Positions 16,681 to 24,590 of a stretch of DNA of 46,763 nt are shown here, one piece after another. Position 1 is the stretch's first letter. Each line of letters begins with the position of its first letter. Source of the DNA: CAADGL01 sp964643885 (GTDB lineage: Bacteria > Planctomycetota > Phycisphaerae > UBA1845 > Fen-1342); NCBI GenBank assembly GCA_964643885.1, contig CAZXUI010000029.1, forward strand, positions 1-46,763. Reading direction: 5' to 3'. The notes under the pieces were generated by a model, which was not told the origin of the DNA, ran no database searches, and was given only the letters and a program-made list of their open reading frames with translations. Made by a program: the position numbers and the translations under genes.

Positions 16681-16908
16681 TCAGGTTCGGAGCTTGGCGA
16701 TCTTGGGCAGCACCTCGTCGTCGTTGGGGAATCGACCCGTCTCGTGCTTGCTGTAAACCATTTTGCCGTCGACGGTTACATCGAATACCCCGCCCGAGCC
16801 CTCGATCAGCTTCGGCTCGATTCCGAACTCCTTCTTGATGGCGGCCGCCAAACTGGAGGCCTTTGGCAGGTAGTTTCACTGCACGCAATACTTGATCGTG
16901 ATGCTCAC
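16681..16908 (-). CDS. SelW-like (Rdx family) selenoprotein, in-frame UGA read as Sec
   Basis: A 75-residue thioredoxin-fold protein of the SelT/SelW/SelH (Rdx) family. GTG 16908 has GGGAGAG four bases upstream. The translation starts MSITIKYCVQ, then TGA at 16876-16878, then NYLPKASSLAAAIKKEFG and on without another stop to TGA at 16681-16683. Reading the first TGA as selenocysteine gives Cys8-Val-Gln-Sec11, the CxxU redox motif of the family, exactly where it belongs, after the first beta strand. The remainder shows the family features: IEGSGGVFDVTVDG and VYSKHETGRFP. A hairpin meeting bacterial SECIS rules follows the TGA. The probable role is thiol redox chemistry; SelW partners are poorly known. 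Requires SelA, SelB, SelC and SelD elsewhere in the genome. The alternative, a frameshifted or nonsense pseudogene, is unlikely given the intact motif and hairpin. Confidence 0.9.
16845..16869 (-). promoter_or_regulatory. Bacterial SECIS hairpin
   Basis: Six bases after the in-frame TGA, CTGCCAAA (16869 down to 16862) pairs with TTTGGCGG (16852 down to 16845). This gives eight pairs, one of them U-G, around the nine-base loop GGCCTCCAG. The loop starts 14 bases after the UGA and begins with GG. Known rules for bacterial SECIS ask for a short stem-loop directly downstream with a G among the first two loop bases, about 16-37 bases from the start of the UGA to the loop, and this fits (17). It would bind SelB. 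Confidence 0.75.
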
Positions 16909-17075
16909 GAAGCTCTCCCGGTGAGGCAGGGCGCGCGGCTGGCGGAACGGGGGCACTCGTCGGCCCGGCCCGCGGCCAGCGACAGCGCGCAAGATACCAT
17001 CTTCAACGAACTTAGCAGCGCGCCACGCGGCGCGCCTGCGGGCGGGCGCGGCGGCCGAAAGCGACCGGCTCCGGC

Positions 17076-17105
17076 TTGGACGCCCGTCCACCAGCATGGT
17101 AGAGT
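17076..17105 (+). promoter_or_regulatory. Possible promoter with small dyad
   Basis: TTGGAC at 17076-17081, an 18-base spacer and TAGAGT at 17100-17105, 54 bases before the ATG at 17159. A small dyad, TGGAC (17077-17081) with GTCCA (17086-17090), overlaps the -35 and spacer. The region 16909-17158 is shared with the divergent selenoprotein gene. Confidence 0.3.
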
Positions 17106-17158
17106 GAGGAATCGCGAAGACAAGTGGCCGGGATTTCCACGGCAGTGAGGGTAGTGCG

Positions 17159-18418
17159 ATGCCAGCGCGAAACCTGCTTGTGATCGGAGTGATGCTCGGA
17201 TGCGGATGCGGCGTGGCCGTGGCGCAGAAGGTCGGCCTGCCGGCGCCGGACATCAAGAACGAGAACCGCAATGAGCAGCAGCGGAGCGAGGAGTTCACGG
17301 AGTTCCTCGTGTCCGAGATTCGCGGGCGGATCGGCGTGCTGTTCTTCTTCCGCAGCACGGATCCGGAATCGGGCGAGGTCGCTCCGACGCTGAACCAGAT
17401 TAACGAGAAATATCGCGGTCAGGGCGTACGCGTCTTCGGCTTCACGCCGGAGAACAAGGAAAAGGGGGAGGAGTTCGCCAAGGCGAAGGAGATCTCGTTC
17501 ACCTGGCACTGGGGCAACGCGTCGGCGGCCGTGTATGACGTCGTCTCGTACCCCTACGTGTTCATCATCGACCCGTCGGGCGTGATCACGTGGAAGGGGC
17601 ATCCGCTCGACGAGCTCGAGCGGCGGATCAAGGAGCAGATCGTCCGCACGCCGCCGATCGGCGTGGACGAGTCGGCGCTGAACGCCAAGCTGGAGCGGGC
17701 GGAGAGCTACAAAAGCCAGGGGGAGTTCGGCAAGGCCAACACGCTGGCCGCGCAGGTGCGGCTGATCACGGAAGAGGGCAACGCCGCGCACGAGAAGGCC
17801 AAGACGCTCCAGGAATCGCTGCTGGAATCGGCCAAGAAGTGGCTCGAAGAGGCGCGAGAAGCGTATCGCAACAAGGAGTATGACAAGGCGGTGCGCATCG
17901 TCGCCGAGGTGAACGTCCGCTTCGCCACCGATAAGAAAGAGGGGCCGGAGGCGGACCTGCTGGCCGAGTCCGACACGGAGATCGGCCGGCTACGGGGAGA
18001 TATCGAGACCAAGGCGATGATCAGCCGGGCGATCGACAACGCGCGCGGCGAGTTGAAGAACGACGAGGCGGCCGAGCTGGAGCGGATGCGCGACTACGCT
18101 GCGGCGATGCGGCTGTATCGCTCGGTGATCGAGGAGTATCCGAAGCTGGCGGCGGGCAAGGCGGCCAAGGAAGCGCTGGAGCGGTTGACGACCGATCCGA
18201 AGCTTCAGGCGGAGATCTCCAGGATTCGCGCGGCTGAACGGGCCCAGCGGCTGTTCGACATCGCCGAGCGCTACGCGCGGGTGGAGATGTACGACGTGGC
18301 CCGCGAGCAGTATCAGAAGATCGTCAAGGACTATCCGCGCGAGCCGGTGGCTCAGCGAGCCCGCGAGGCGCTGCGAAGCCTGCCGGAATCGAAGACCGAA
18401 TCCAAGCCGAAAGACTGA
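17159..18418 (+). CDS. Exported thioredoxin-fold protein with TPR-like tail
   Basis: A 419-residue protein. An N-terminal signal peptide (RNLLVIGVMLGCGCGVAVAQ, cut probably near residue 22) sends it to the periplasm. Residues 25-165 form a TlpA/redoxin-type thioredoxin fold: GVLFFFRSTDPESGEVAPTL, GVRVFGFTPENKEKGEEFAK and SYPYVFIIDPSGVITWKG with the cis-Pro. The position of the CxxC pair reads STDPESGE, so it has no redox cysteines and cannot act as a classic thiol oxidoreductase. Residues 175-420 are helical with TPR-like repeats of the tetratricopeptide/YfiO kind (MYDVAREQYQKIVKDYP). It may be a scaffold or chaperone. ATG 17159 has GAGGG seven bases upstream. The last 67 bases overlap the end of the convergent mutY. 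Confidence 0.85.
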   Translation: MPARNLLVIGVMLGCGCGVAVAQKVGLPAPDIKNENRNEQQRSEEFTEFLVSEIRGRIGVLFFFRSTDPESGEVAPTLNQINEKYRGQGVRVFGFTPENKEKGEEFAKAKEISFTWHWGNASAAVYDVVSYPYVFIIDPSGVITWKGHPLDELERRIKEQIVRTPPIGVDESALNAKLERAESYKSQGEFGKANTLAAQVRLITEEGNAAHEKAKTLQESLLESAKKWLEEAREAYRNKEYDKAVRIVAEVNVRFATDKKEGPEADLLAESDTEIGRLRGDIETKAMISRAIDNARGELKNDEAAELERMRDYAAAMRLYRSVIEEYPKLAAGKAAKEALERLTTDPKLQAEISRIRAAERAQRLFDIAERYARVEMYDVAREQYQKIVKDYPREPVAQRAREALRSLPESKTESKPKD

Positions 18419-19545
18419 AGCAGCGCCCCCACGGCCTTCTGATCGAGGCGGGCGAGCGGAACCTCGTCCAGATCGATGGGACGCAGCCAGCGGGCGCGGC
18501 GGGAATCGCGCAGCGCCGTCCGGCCGCGTGCAACTCGGCAGCGATAGACATCCAGCGTCAGGTGGCGGTGCGTGAACTGGTGCTCGACGCGGGCGCATCG
18601 GCCTTCGATCTCGAAATCGGCCGGACACACCTCTGCCAGCAAGTCAAGCAGAATCGAATCCGCGCGGCGGCCGCTGGTCTGCGGCGCCGATGGTAACTGC
18701 CACAGGCCGCCGAGCAGACCGCGCTCCTCGCGGCGGACGAGCAGCAGCTGGCCGCGGTGCCAGGTGCCGGCCGCAACGGCGCGGACGCGGGCGGCGGGGC
18801 GGCGGGCGGATTTTCGGGGGAGGTGTGCGGCCTGGCCGGTGGCACGAGCCAGGCACCAGCGAGCGACAGGGCACGTCGAGCAGGCGGGACCGGCCGGCGT
18901 GCAGATCGTCGCACCGAGCTCCATCAGGGCCTGATTGAAGTCGCCCGGGCGCTGCGGGTCGAGCAGTCGCCGGGAGGTGTCGGCGAGCAAGCGGAGCGTC
19001 GCGGGCTGGTCGATCGGCGCCGTTTCGGCCGTCACGCGGGCCAGGACGCGCTTGATGTTCCCGTCGAGCGCGGCCGCGGGCTCGCCGGCGCTGATGCTGG
19101 CGATCGCGGCGGCCGTGTACTCGCCGATTCCGGGCAGCGCGCGCCACTGATCGCTATTCTCGGGGAGCCGGCCGGCGTGCTGATCGATCAGGAGTCGTGC
19201 GGCGCGATGCAGGTTTCTCGCGCGAGCGTAATAGCCGAGGCCCTCCCAGCACTTGAGCACGTCGGCCAGCGGTGCGGCCGCCAATGCGCGAACATCCGGG
19301 AAGCGGGCGAGGAAGCGCTCATAGTAGGGGACGACCGTATCGACCCGCGTCTGCTGGAGCATGATCTCGGAGAGCCAGACGCGGTAGGGGTCGGTATCCC
19401 GCCGCCAGGGCAGCACGCGCTTGGCCCGGTCGAACCACGCCAACAGCGCGGCACGGAATCCGGCTCCATCCGACAAGGCGTTCGCGCGGCCGGGCGCCGG
19501 GGGCATCGGACGAGAGCCGGATGGGCGTGTTGCAGCCTGTTTCAT
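18352..19545 (-). CDS. mutY: A/G-specific adenine DNA glycosylase
   Basis: Removes adenine mispaired with 8-oxoguanine. The 397-residue protein has VLPWRR, the catalytic Glu60 in LSEIMLQQT, the helix-hairpin-helix LPGIGEYTAAAI, the catalytic Asp in ALDGNIKRVL and the [4Fe-4S] cluster motif CTPAGPACSTCPVARWC with C-x6-C-x2-C-x5-C spacing. From about residue 240 a MutT-like domain follows (LLLVRREERGLLGGLWQLP, then a late HQFTHRHLTLDVY), which recognises 8-oxoguanine. ATG 19545 lacks a strong binding site; Met14 is an alternative. It lies 33 bases after tal on the same strand and closes the run that starts with cca. Its 3' end overlaps the convergent thioredoxin-fold gene. Confidence 0.95.
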   Translation of the reverse strand: MKQAATRPSGSRPMPPAPGRANALSDGAGFRAALLAWFDRAKRVLPWRRDTDPYRVWLSEIMLQQTRVDTVVPYYERFLARFPDVRALAAAPLADVLKCWEGLGYYARARNLHRAARLLIDQHAGRLPENSDQWRALPGIGEYTAAAIASISAGEPAAALDGNIKRVLARVTAETAPIDQPATLRLLADTSRRLLDPQRPGDFNQALMELGATICTPAGPACSTCPVARWCLARATGQAAHLPRKSARRPAARVRAVAAGTWHRGQLLLVRREERGLLGGLWQLPSAPQTSGRRADSILLDLLAEVCPADFEIEGRCARVEHQFTHRHLTLDVYRCRVARGRTALRDSRRARWLRPIDLDEVPLARLDQKAVGALLQSFGLDSVFDSGRLRSASRAR

Positions 19546-19578
19546 GCGCTGTCGCGCGTCGAAGGGGGGCCGTGCGAT

Positions 19579-20700
19579 TCAGCGCGCCCCGCCGAGCAGC
19601 CCGCGCCGCTTGGCATCGAGATCGGCGATCAGTTTGTCGTACGAGTCGGCGAACAGCCGCACGCCCTCGTCCAGCAGCTCGGCCGTGACCGCCGCCATGT
19701 CGATATCCGCCAGCCGGAGCTTCTCCATCACGGCGTATGCCTCCTCGACGTCGACGTCGATCGTGCGCGCGGCCGTCGCGTGCTGGCGGATGGCGTCGAG
19801 CGTCTGCATCGGCACGGTGTTGACCGTGTCCGGCCCGATGAGCGGGTCGACGTACTTGGTGCTGCTGTAGTCCGGGTTCTTGGTGCTGGTGCTGGCCCAC
19901 AGCGGCCGCTGCACCCGGGCGCCGAGCCGCCGCAGCGGCGCGAACTGCTCGGCGCCGAAGACGTGCTGAAAGCGCTCGTAGGCGATCTTGGCGTTGGCGA
20001 CGGCGGCCTGGCCGCGGAGCGTCTCGAGGCCGGTCTTGCCGGCGGCGATTCGCTCCGCCAGCAGCTTGTCGACCAGTGTGTCCACGCGGCTGACGAAGAA
20101 CGACGCGACGGATGCGACCTGCCCAAGCGGGCGGCCTTCCGCCTGCCGATGCCGCAGGCCGGCCAGGTAAGCGTCCATCACCTTCTCATACATGGAGACC
20201 GAGAAGATCAATGTGACGTTCACGGAGATGCCTTCGCCGATCAGCGTCTGGATCGCGGGCAGGCCTTCCGGCGTGGCCGGCACCTTGATCAGCACGTTCG
20301 GCCGCCCGACCGAGCTGTAGAGCCGGCGGGCCTCGGCGATCGTGCCGGCCGTGTCCGCGGCCAGGTGCGGGCTGACCTCGATGCTGACGTAGCCGTCGCG
20401 GCCGTGCGTTTCGTTGAAGACCGGGCGAAGCTGATCGGCCGCTTCGCGAATGTCCTCCAGCACGAGCGCGTCGTAGACTTCGAGCGTGCTGCGGCCCGCG
20501 CGGACCAGTTCGCGAATCTGCGGGTCATACTCGCTGCCGCTGGTGATGGCCTTATGAAAGATCGACGGATTCGACGTAACGCCGGTGATTCCTTCATTGA
20601 TCAGCGCGCGCAGCGTTCCCTTTCGCAGCAGGTCGCGGCTGATATAGTCCAGCCAGATCGCCTGTCCGAGGGCCGTAATGCGCTGAATCCGGTTCGACAT
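19579..20700 (-). CDS. tal: Transaldolase
   Basis: Transfers dihydroxyacetone units in the non-oxidative pentose phosphate pathway. At 373 residues it is of the longer transaldolase subfamily. Visible are the N-terminal IWLDYISRDLL, GVTSNPSIFHKAI with the conserved TSNPSI, VSIEVSPHLAADT, the Schiff-base Lys in VLIKVPATPEG and INVTLIFS-like SVNVTLIFSVSMY, and SFFVSRVDTLVD. ATG 20700 is chosen because AAGGAG lies nine bases upstream. It follows the enoyl-CoA hydratase gene by about 110 bases and precedes mutY by 33. Together with pgi it belongs to central sugar-phosphate metabolism. Confidence 0.95.
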   Translation of the reverse strand: MSNRIQRITALGQAIWLDYISRDLLRKGTLRALINEGITGVTSNPSIFHKAITSGSEYDPQIRELVRAGRSTLEVYDALVLEDIREAADQLRPVFNETHGRDGYVSIEVSPHLAADTAGTIAEARRLYSSVGRPNVLIKVPATPEGLPAIQTLIGEGISVNVTLIFSVSMYEKVMDAYLAGLRHRQAEGRPLGQVASVASFFVSRVDTLVDKLLAERIAAGKTGLETLRGQAAVANAKIAYERFQHVFGAEQFAPLRRLGARVQRPLWASTSTKNPDYSSTKYVDPLIGPDTVNTVPMQTLDAIRQHATAARTIDVDVEEAYAVMEKLRLADIDMAAVTAELLDEGVRLFADSYDKLIADLDAKRRGLLGGAR

Positions 20701-20809
20701 CTTCGCGTACTCCTTGGGCCGGCCGCGCTGAACGAGCAGCGGCCGGCGCACACGCCTTCATCGCTCGAAACCTGCCTGATTCTAGCCGAACTGTCCATCG
20801 GCGCGAGCA

Positions 20810-21559
20810 TCACTTTCGCAGGAACTGCTCGGCGCCGGTCCGGGAATCACGCGTCAGCCGCATGGCGGCGTTGACCGCCCGCGCTTCGCGCACGGCCTCG
20901 GCGTGCGGCAGCGGCCGAATGCGGTTCCAGAGTGCTTTGATGCGGGCGAGCGGCTCGGCCGGATAGCCTGCGAGCATTTCGGCATAGCGCTGCACCGCGG
21001 CGGGCAGGTCGGGATCGGGGACAACCTCCGTGACGAGGCCGAATTCAAGGGCCCGGTGCGCGGGGAGGTTCTGGCCGGTCAGCATCAGGTACTTGGCCCG
21101 CCGCTCACCGACACTGCGGCGCAGATAGGTCATCACGAGAGCGGGCACGAGCCCGCGCTGGATCTCCGGAAAGCCGATCACGGCGGACTCGGCGCAGAGA
21201 ACCAGGTCGCAGACAGAGGCCAGACCCGCGCCGCCCGCGACGGCCGGTCCGTTAACCGCTGCGATGACCGGCTTGGAGAGGTTGTCGATCGTCTCGAAGA
21301 GGGCGAGCAGCGCTTCGGAATCGCGCTCGGCCTGCTGGGGGGTGGTTTCGGCCACCTCGCGCAGGTCGAGTCCGGCGCAGAACGACGGCGGCGCACCGGT
21401 GAGCGTGATAACACGGACGCCGGCGTTGGCGCCCGCCGCCTGGAGTGTCTCGGTCAGCTCCGCGATCAGGGCGCGGGAAAGCGCGTTCCGTTTGTCCGGG
21501 CGATTCAGAGTCAACTCGAGGGTCGCGCCGCGCGTCTGCGCGATCAGAATCTCGCTCAT
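20810..21559 (-). CDS. Enoyl-CoA hydratase/isomerase family protein
   Basis: A 249-residue crotonase-fold enzyme acting on acyl-CoA thioesters. The oxyanion hole is formed by SFCAGLDLREV and GPAVAGGAGLASVCDL, and the catalytic Glu lies in IGFPEIQRGLVPALV. The usual second Glu of true hydratases, at the GGAGL segment, is absent, which suggests an isomerase, lyase or hydrolase of the superfamily and not a standard beta-oxidation hydratase. No other fatty-acid oxidation genes are next to it. ATG 21559 has GGAGAGAG directly upstream; a start four residues earlier is possible. Confidence 0.88.
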   Translation of the reverse strand: MSEILIAQTRGATLELTLNRPDKRNALSRALIAELTETLQAAGANAGVRVITLTGAPPSFCAGLDLREVAETTPQQAERDSEALLALFETIDNLSKPVIAAVNGPAVAGGAGLASVCDLVLCAESAVIGFPEIQRGLVPALVMTYLRRSVGERRAKYLMLTGQNLPAHRALEFGLVTEVVPDPDLPAAVQRYAEMLAGYPAEPLARIKALWNRIRPLPHAEAVREARAVNAAMRLTRDSRTGAEQFLRK

Positions 21560-21608
21560 GGCTCTCTCCAATCGGGCGAGCCGATTCTAGCACGGGCGGC
21601 CCGGGCGG

Positions 21609-22487
21609 TCAGAGGCCGTGATGATCGAGGAATTCAAACAACGCCGGCCACTGCGGCCGGTAGTTGTCGTGTCCCGCGTCGGTCTCGATGAGCACCGCGT
21701 CGCGGGCGGCGGCCTTCAGGCGGCGGGCGTGCTCGATCGGAATGAGCGTGTCGTTGCGGCCGTGGATGATCAGCACGGGCCCGTCATAGAGGCGCAGCCG
21801 CTGCTCGCTGCGAAACGGATGACGAATGAGCCAGGGTGGGACCAGGAAGCGGCCGCTCAGGTCGCGGATCGAGGCGAAGGTGCTCTCGACGATCAGGGCG
21901 GCCGGCTGGCGGCGCTCGGCCGTGGCGACGGCGACGCCGCCGCCGAGCGAGATGCCGTGCAGGACGATCCGCAGGGGGTCGACTTCCGGCCGCTGAGCCA
22001 GCCAGTCGTACCAGCGGAGGGCATCGTCGATGAGTGCGGTTTCGGACGGCCGGCCGGCGCAGCGGCCGTAGCCGCGGAACTCGATCGCCAGGAAGGAGAG
22101 GCCGCGGACGAGATAGGGACCGGCGACCGGCCAGCGCTCGTCGACGATGTCGCCGTTGCCATGAAAAAAGATCACCGCCGGTCCGGGACTCTCGGCGCTG
22201 CGGCCGGCGCCGGGTTGAAACCAGGCCTCCAGCCGTGTGCCATCCGGGGCGGTCAGCCAGATTTGCCGGACGGCGGGGTCAGCCGGGCCGGCGGCCGCGG
22301 GCGGGGGGAGATAGGCGCCGGGAAAGATGATGGCGTCCTGAATGGCGTACAGGGCGATCATCACGATGACGTAGAGCAGCAGGATCGCGCCGGCGACGGC
22401 CAGCAGGCGGGCGCGCCAGCCGATCGAGACGCGCCGCGTGGCAACGGCGCGCGGGCTCGCTGGCTGCCGGGCGGGGGGTGCGTTCAT
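21609..22487 (-). CDS. Membrane-anchored alpha/beta hydrolase
   Basis: A 292-residue serine hydrolase of the ABHD13/BEM46-like group. One membrane helix (about residues 28-50, LLAVAGAILLLYVIVMIAL) precedes the catalytic domain, which probably faces the periplasm. FFHGNGD gives the oxyanion turn, HGISLGGGVA the nucleophile elbow with Ser, HGRNDTLIP the Asp and TDAGHDNYR the His. Substrate unknown; esterase or lipase activity is likely. ATG 22487 overlaps the stop of cca by four bases (ATGA), so translation is coupled. The enoyl-CoA hydratase gene follows after about 50 bases. Confidence 0.88.
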   Translation of the reverse strand: MNAPPARQPASPRAVATRRVSIGWRARLLAVAGAILLLYVIVMIALYAIQDAIIFPGAYLPPPAAAGPADPAVRQIWLTAPDGTRLEAWFQPGAGRSAESPGPAVIFFHGNGDIVDERWPVAGPYLVRGLSFLAIEFRGYGRCAGRPSETALIDDALRWYDWLAQRPEVDPLRIVLHGISLGGGVAVATAERRQPAALIVESTFASIRDLSGRFLVPPWLIRHPFRSEQRLRLYDGPVLIIHGRNDTLIPIEHARRLKAAARDAVLIETDAGHDNYRPQWPALFEFLDHHGL

Positions 22488-23758
22488 TCGATGGCCCCCG
22501 GCTTCAGGCCGCGCTGGCGGAGGGCGCGGTGCAAAGTGTTCATCGCATCCTCGCGCGATTGGAGCTGTTCGTTGAGCTGCGCCGTGTAGAGCTCGTCGAG
22601 CAGCTCCTTGTAGACGGGCCCCGGCGCGAGGCCGAGGGCGTGCAGATCGTCGCCCGTGACCAGCGGCGCGGGCTGCACCGACGCGGGATCGATCGCGTCG
22701 AGCCGGCGCTGCAACGCCGCGGAGCGGGTGCGCCCGTCGGCCAGGTCTTCGAATCGGCCGGCCGCGATGCTTCGAAGGTCGCCGAAGGCCGGATGGGCCA
22801 TCAGCCGCTTGAGCGCCGCCAGCTCGATCCGCCCGGGCTGGTCCAGTGCCGCCTGGTTCGCCACGAGCCAGCGGATCGTCTCGCGCTGCTCGTTCGAGCA
22901 CGTCAGGCGGCGACAGGCTTCGTTTGTCGCCTCGGAACTGAACTCGGCCAGCAGGCAGGCCATGGCCCCCTCGAAGGTGGCATCGGCGGGCAATCGTTCG
23001 AGACGGACCAGGACCGCGGCGACCTGTGAATCGGTCCATGAGAGCCCAGGCACGAGGTGCGGGAGCAGAGCGGCGCGGTGCATCAGCTCGACCGCGGCGC
23101 GGCGCGAGGGGTGCGCGAGCATGCGCTCCAGCTCCTCGCGGACGCGCTCGGTGGCGACCAGTGAGAGCCTGGCCGCGTGTGTGCGAATGGCGTCGAAGGT
23201 GGCCGGCTCGATCTCGAAGCTCAGCCGGGCGGCGAAACGGACAGCCCGGATGAGGCGCAGGTGGTCCTCGGCGAAGCGGCGCGAGGGCTCGCCGATCGCG
23301 CGGATGCGGCGCCCGGCAAGATCCTCCAGACCGCCGACGTAGTCGAGCACGCGGCGCTCGAGCGGATCGAGAAACATGCCATTGATCGTGAAGTCGCGCC
23401 GCAGCGCGTCCTGCTCGGCCGATCCAAACGTGACCTCTTCCGGCCGGCGGCCGTCGCGGTATTGGCCGTCGGTGCGAAAGGTGGCGACCTCGACCCAGCG
23501 CCTGCCGCTGCGGACGAGAACGACGCCGAAGTGCGCGCCGACCTGCCGCGTAGGGCGCAAGAGCTCACAGACGCGTCGCGGCGTAGCGTCGGTGGCGACG
23601 TCGTAATCGCTCGGCGGCTCGCCGCGCAGCAGGTCGCGGACACAGCCGCCGGCGAGCAGGGCGGTGTGGCCGGCGGCGCGGAGCGTCTGGACGATCCGCA
23701 CGGCCGGCTCGGAGTCGGGCGGTAGCTCGGCGGGCAGTTGCGTAGTAACCAGTGGCAC
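22484..23758 (-). CDS. cca: CCA tRNA nucleotidyltransferase / poly(A) polymerase family
   Basis: Adds or repairs the CCA end of tRNAs. The 424-residue class II enzyme starts with GGCVRDLLRGEPPSDYDVAT, which holds the glycine loop and the two metal-binding Asps, then RRDFTINGMFLDP, and the base-selecting helix segment with AEDHLRLIRAVRFAARL and ATERVREELERML. The C-terminal part is helical. Poly(A) polymerase I relatives look similar, so CCA addition versus A-addition only is not settled by sequence alone. The start is GTG 23758; no strong binding site is seen and no ATG in frame lies nearby. It is the first gene of the run cca, hydrolase, hydratase, tal, mutY. Confidence 0.92.
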   Translation of the reverse strand: MPLVTTQLPAELPPDSEPAVRIVQTLRAAGHTALLAGGCVRDLLRGEPPSDYDVATDATPRRVCELLRPTRQVGAHFGVVLVRSGRRWVEVATFRTDGQYRDGRRPEEVTFGSAEQDALRRDFTINGMFLDPLERRVLDYVGGLEDLAGRRIRAIGEPSRRFAEDHLRLIRAVRFAARLSFEIEPATFDAIRTHAARLSLVATERVREELERMLAHPSRRAAVELMHRAALLPHLVPGLSWTDSQVAAVLVRLERLPADATFEGAMACLLAEFSSEATNEACRRLTCSNEQRETIRWLVANQAALDQPGRIELAALKRLMAHPAFGDLRSIAAGRFEDLADGRTRSAALQRRLDAIDPASVQPAPLVTGDDLHALGLAPGPVYKELLDELYTAQLNEQLQSREDAMNTLHRALRQRGLKPGAIE

Positions 23759-24065
23759 ATCGGCATGATATGCGACGGAAAGTCCCGGGCGACGGAGCGG
23801 TCGCGCGAGGGCTGCGAAGCGGCTGTCGGAACCGCTCCCGAAACACGGAAAACGCGTGCCGGCCTAAAGTTATTGACGATGGAATGCCGATGGTCGGTGC
23901 GCTGGCCAGTCCTACTTTGTAACCCAATGCAAACAGAGAGGCGAGCAGTTACAACGGGCTGGCCGGCCTGTCGGGCGGGCTCACGGATTTCGGCTCCAAT
24001 CATCCATAAACTCTTTTGAATAAACGAGTTAGACAGCTCGCCGCGAGGCGGGTAGAGTGTCGCGT
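23759..24065. other. 307-bp divergent intergenic region
   Basis: Lies between cca (minus) and the YbaK-like gene (plus). It is richer in A+T than its surroundings, with a tract around 23866-24030 (for example TAAAGTTATTGACGATGG near 23868 and CATAAACTCTTTTGAATAAA near 24004). The second contains a five-pair dyad, AACTC with GAGTT. Both genes should have promoters here, but no -35/-10 pair is convincing. No RNA gene is recognised. Confidence 0.5.
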
Positions 24066-24542
24066 ATGGCGACCACCGTGTTGCAGGCAATTCACGATCT
24101 GTTGGCTGCGCGGGGGATTCCGTTCCGGGCGGTACGGCACGAGCCGACGCGCACGTCGGAGGAAAGTGCGCGGGCCAGGGGGGAGCCGCTGGAAATCGGC
24201 GGAAAGGCACTGCTGGTGAAGGTGGGCGACGTATTTCGGCTCTTCGTGCTGAGTGCGGCCCGCCGGTTCGATTCCGAAGCGGTGCGGCGGCATTTCGGAG
24301 TCCGCAAGTCGCGCTTTGCGACGGCGGACGAATTGATGGAGCTGACCGGACTGGTGCCGGGGAGCGTGCCGCCCTTCGGCCGGCCGATCCTGCCGTTCGA
24401 CCTGTATGTGGATCGGTCGATCGTGGCCAACGAGCGGATCGCGTTCAACGCGGGGACACTGACGGATTCGGTGGTCATGTCGGTAAGGGATTATCTCGAG
24501 CTGGCACGGCCGACCGTGCTGTCGTTCACGGCGGAGTCGTAG
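24066..24542 (+). CDS. YbaK/EbsC-type aminoacyl-tRNA deacylase
   Basis: A 158-residue protein of the YbaK/ProX editing family, which hydrolyses mischarged tRNAs such as Ala- or Cys-tRNAPro. The conserved Lys lies in EIGGKALLVKVGD, the central strand is FRLFVLSAARRFD, and the late GSVPPFGRP with an open loop is typical, followed by FDLYVDRSI and the terminal strand. It is a free-standing domain and not part of a prolyl-tRNA synthetase. ATG 24066 is chosen; a GTG three codons earlier is possible. It converges with wecB, the two stops being 48 bases apart. Confidence 0.88.
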   Translation: MATTVLQAIHDLLAARGIPFRAVRHEPTRTSEESARARGEPLEIGGKALLVKVGDVFRLFVLSAARRFDSEAVRRHFGVRKSRFATADELMELTGLVPGSVPPFGRPILPFDLYVDRSIVANERIAFNAGTLTDSVVMSVRDYLELARPTVLSFTAES

Positions 24543-24590
24543 TGAACGGCCCGAGCGCAATGCGCCGCGGGCGCTGCTGGCCGAGTGAGT

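Noticed and set aside
16559..16888. A 109-codon minus-strand open frame at the selenoprotein
   Set aside because: It is the neighbouring frame of the selW gene and carries no family similarity; the selenoprotein frame explains the region far better.
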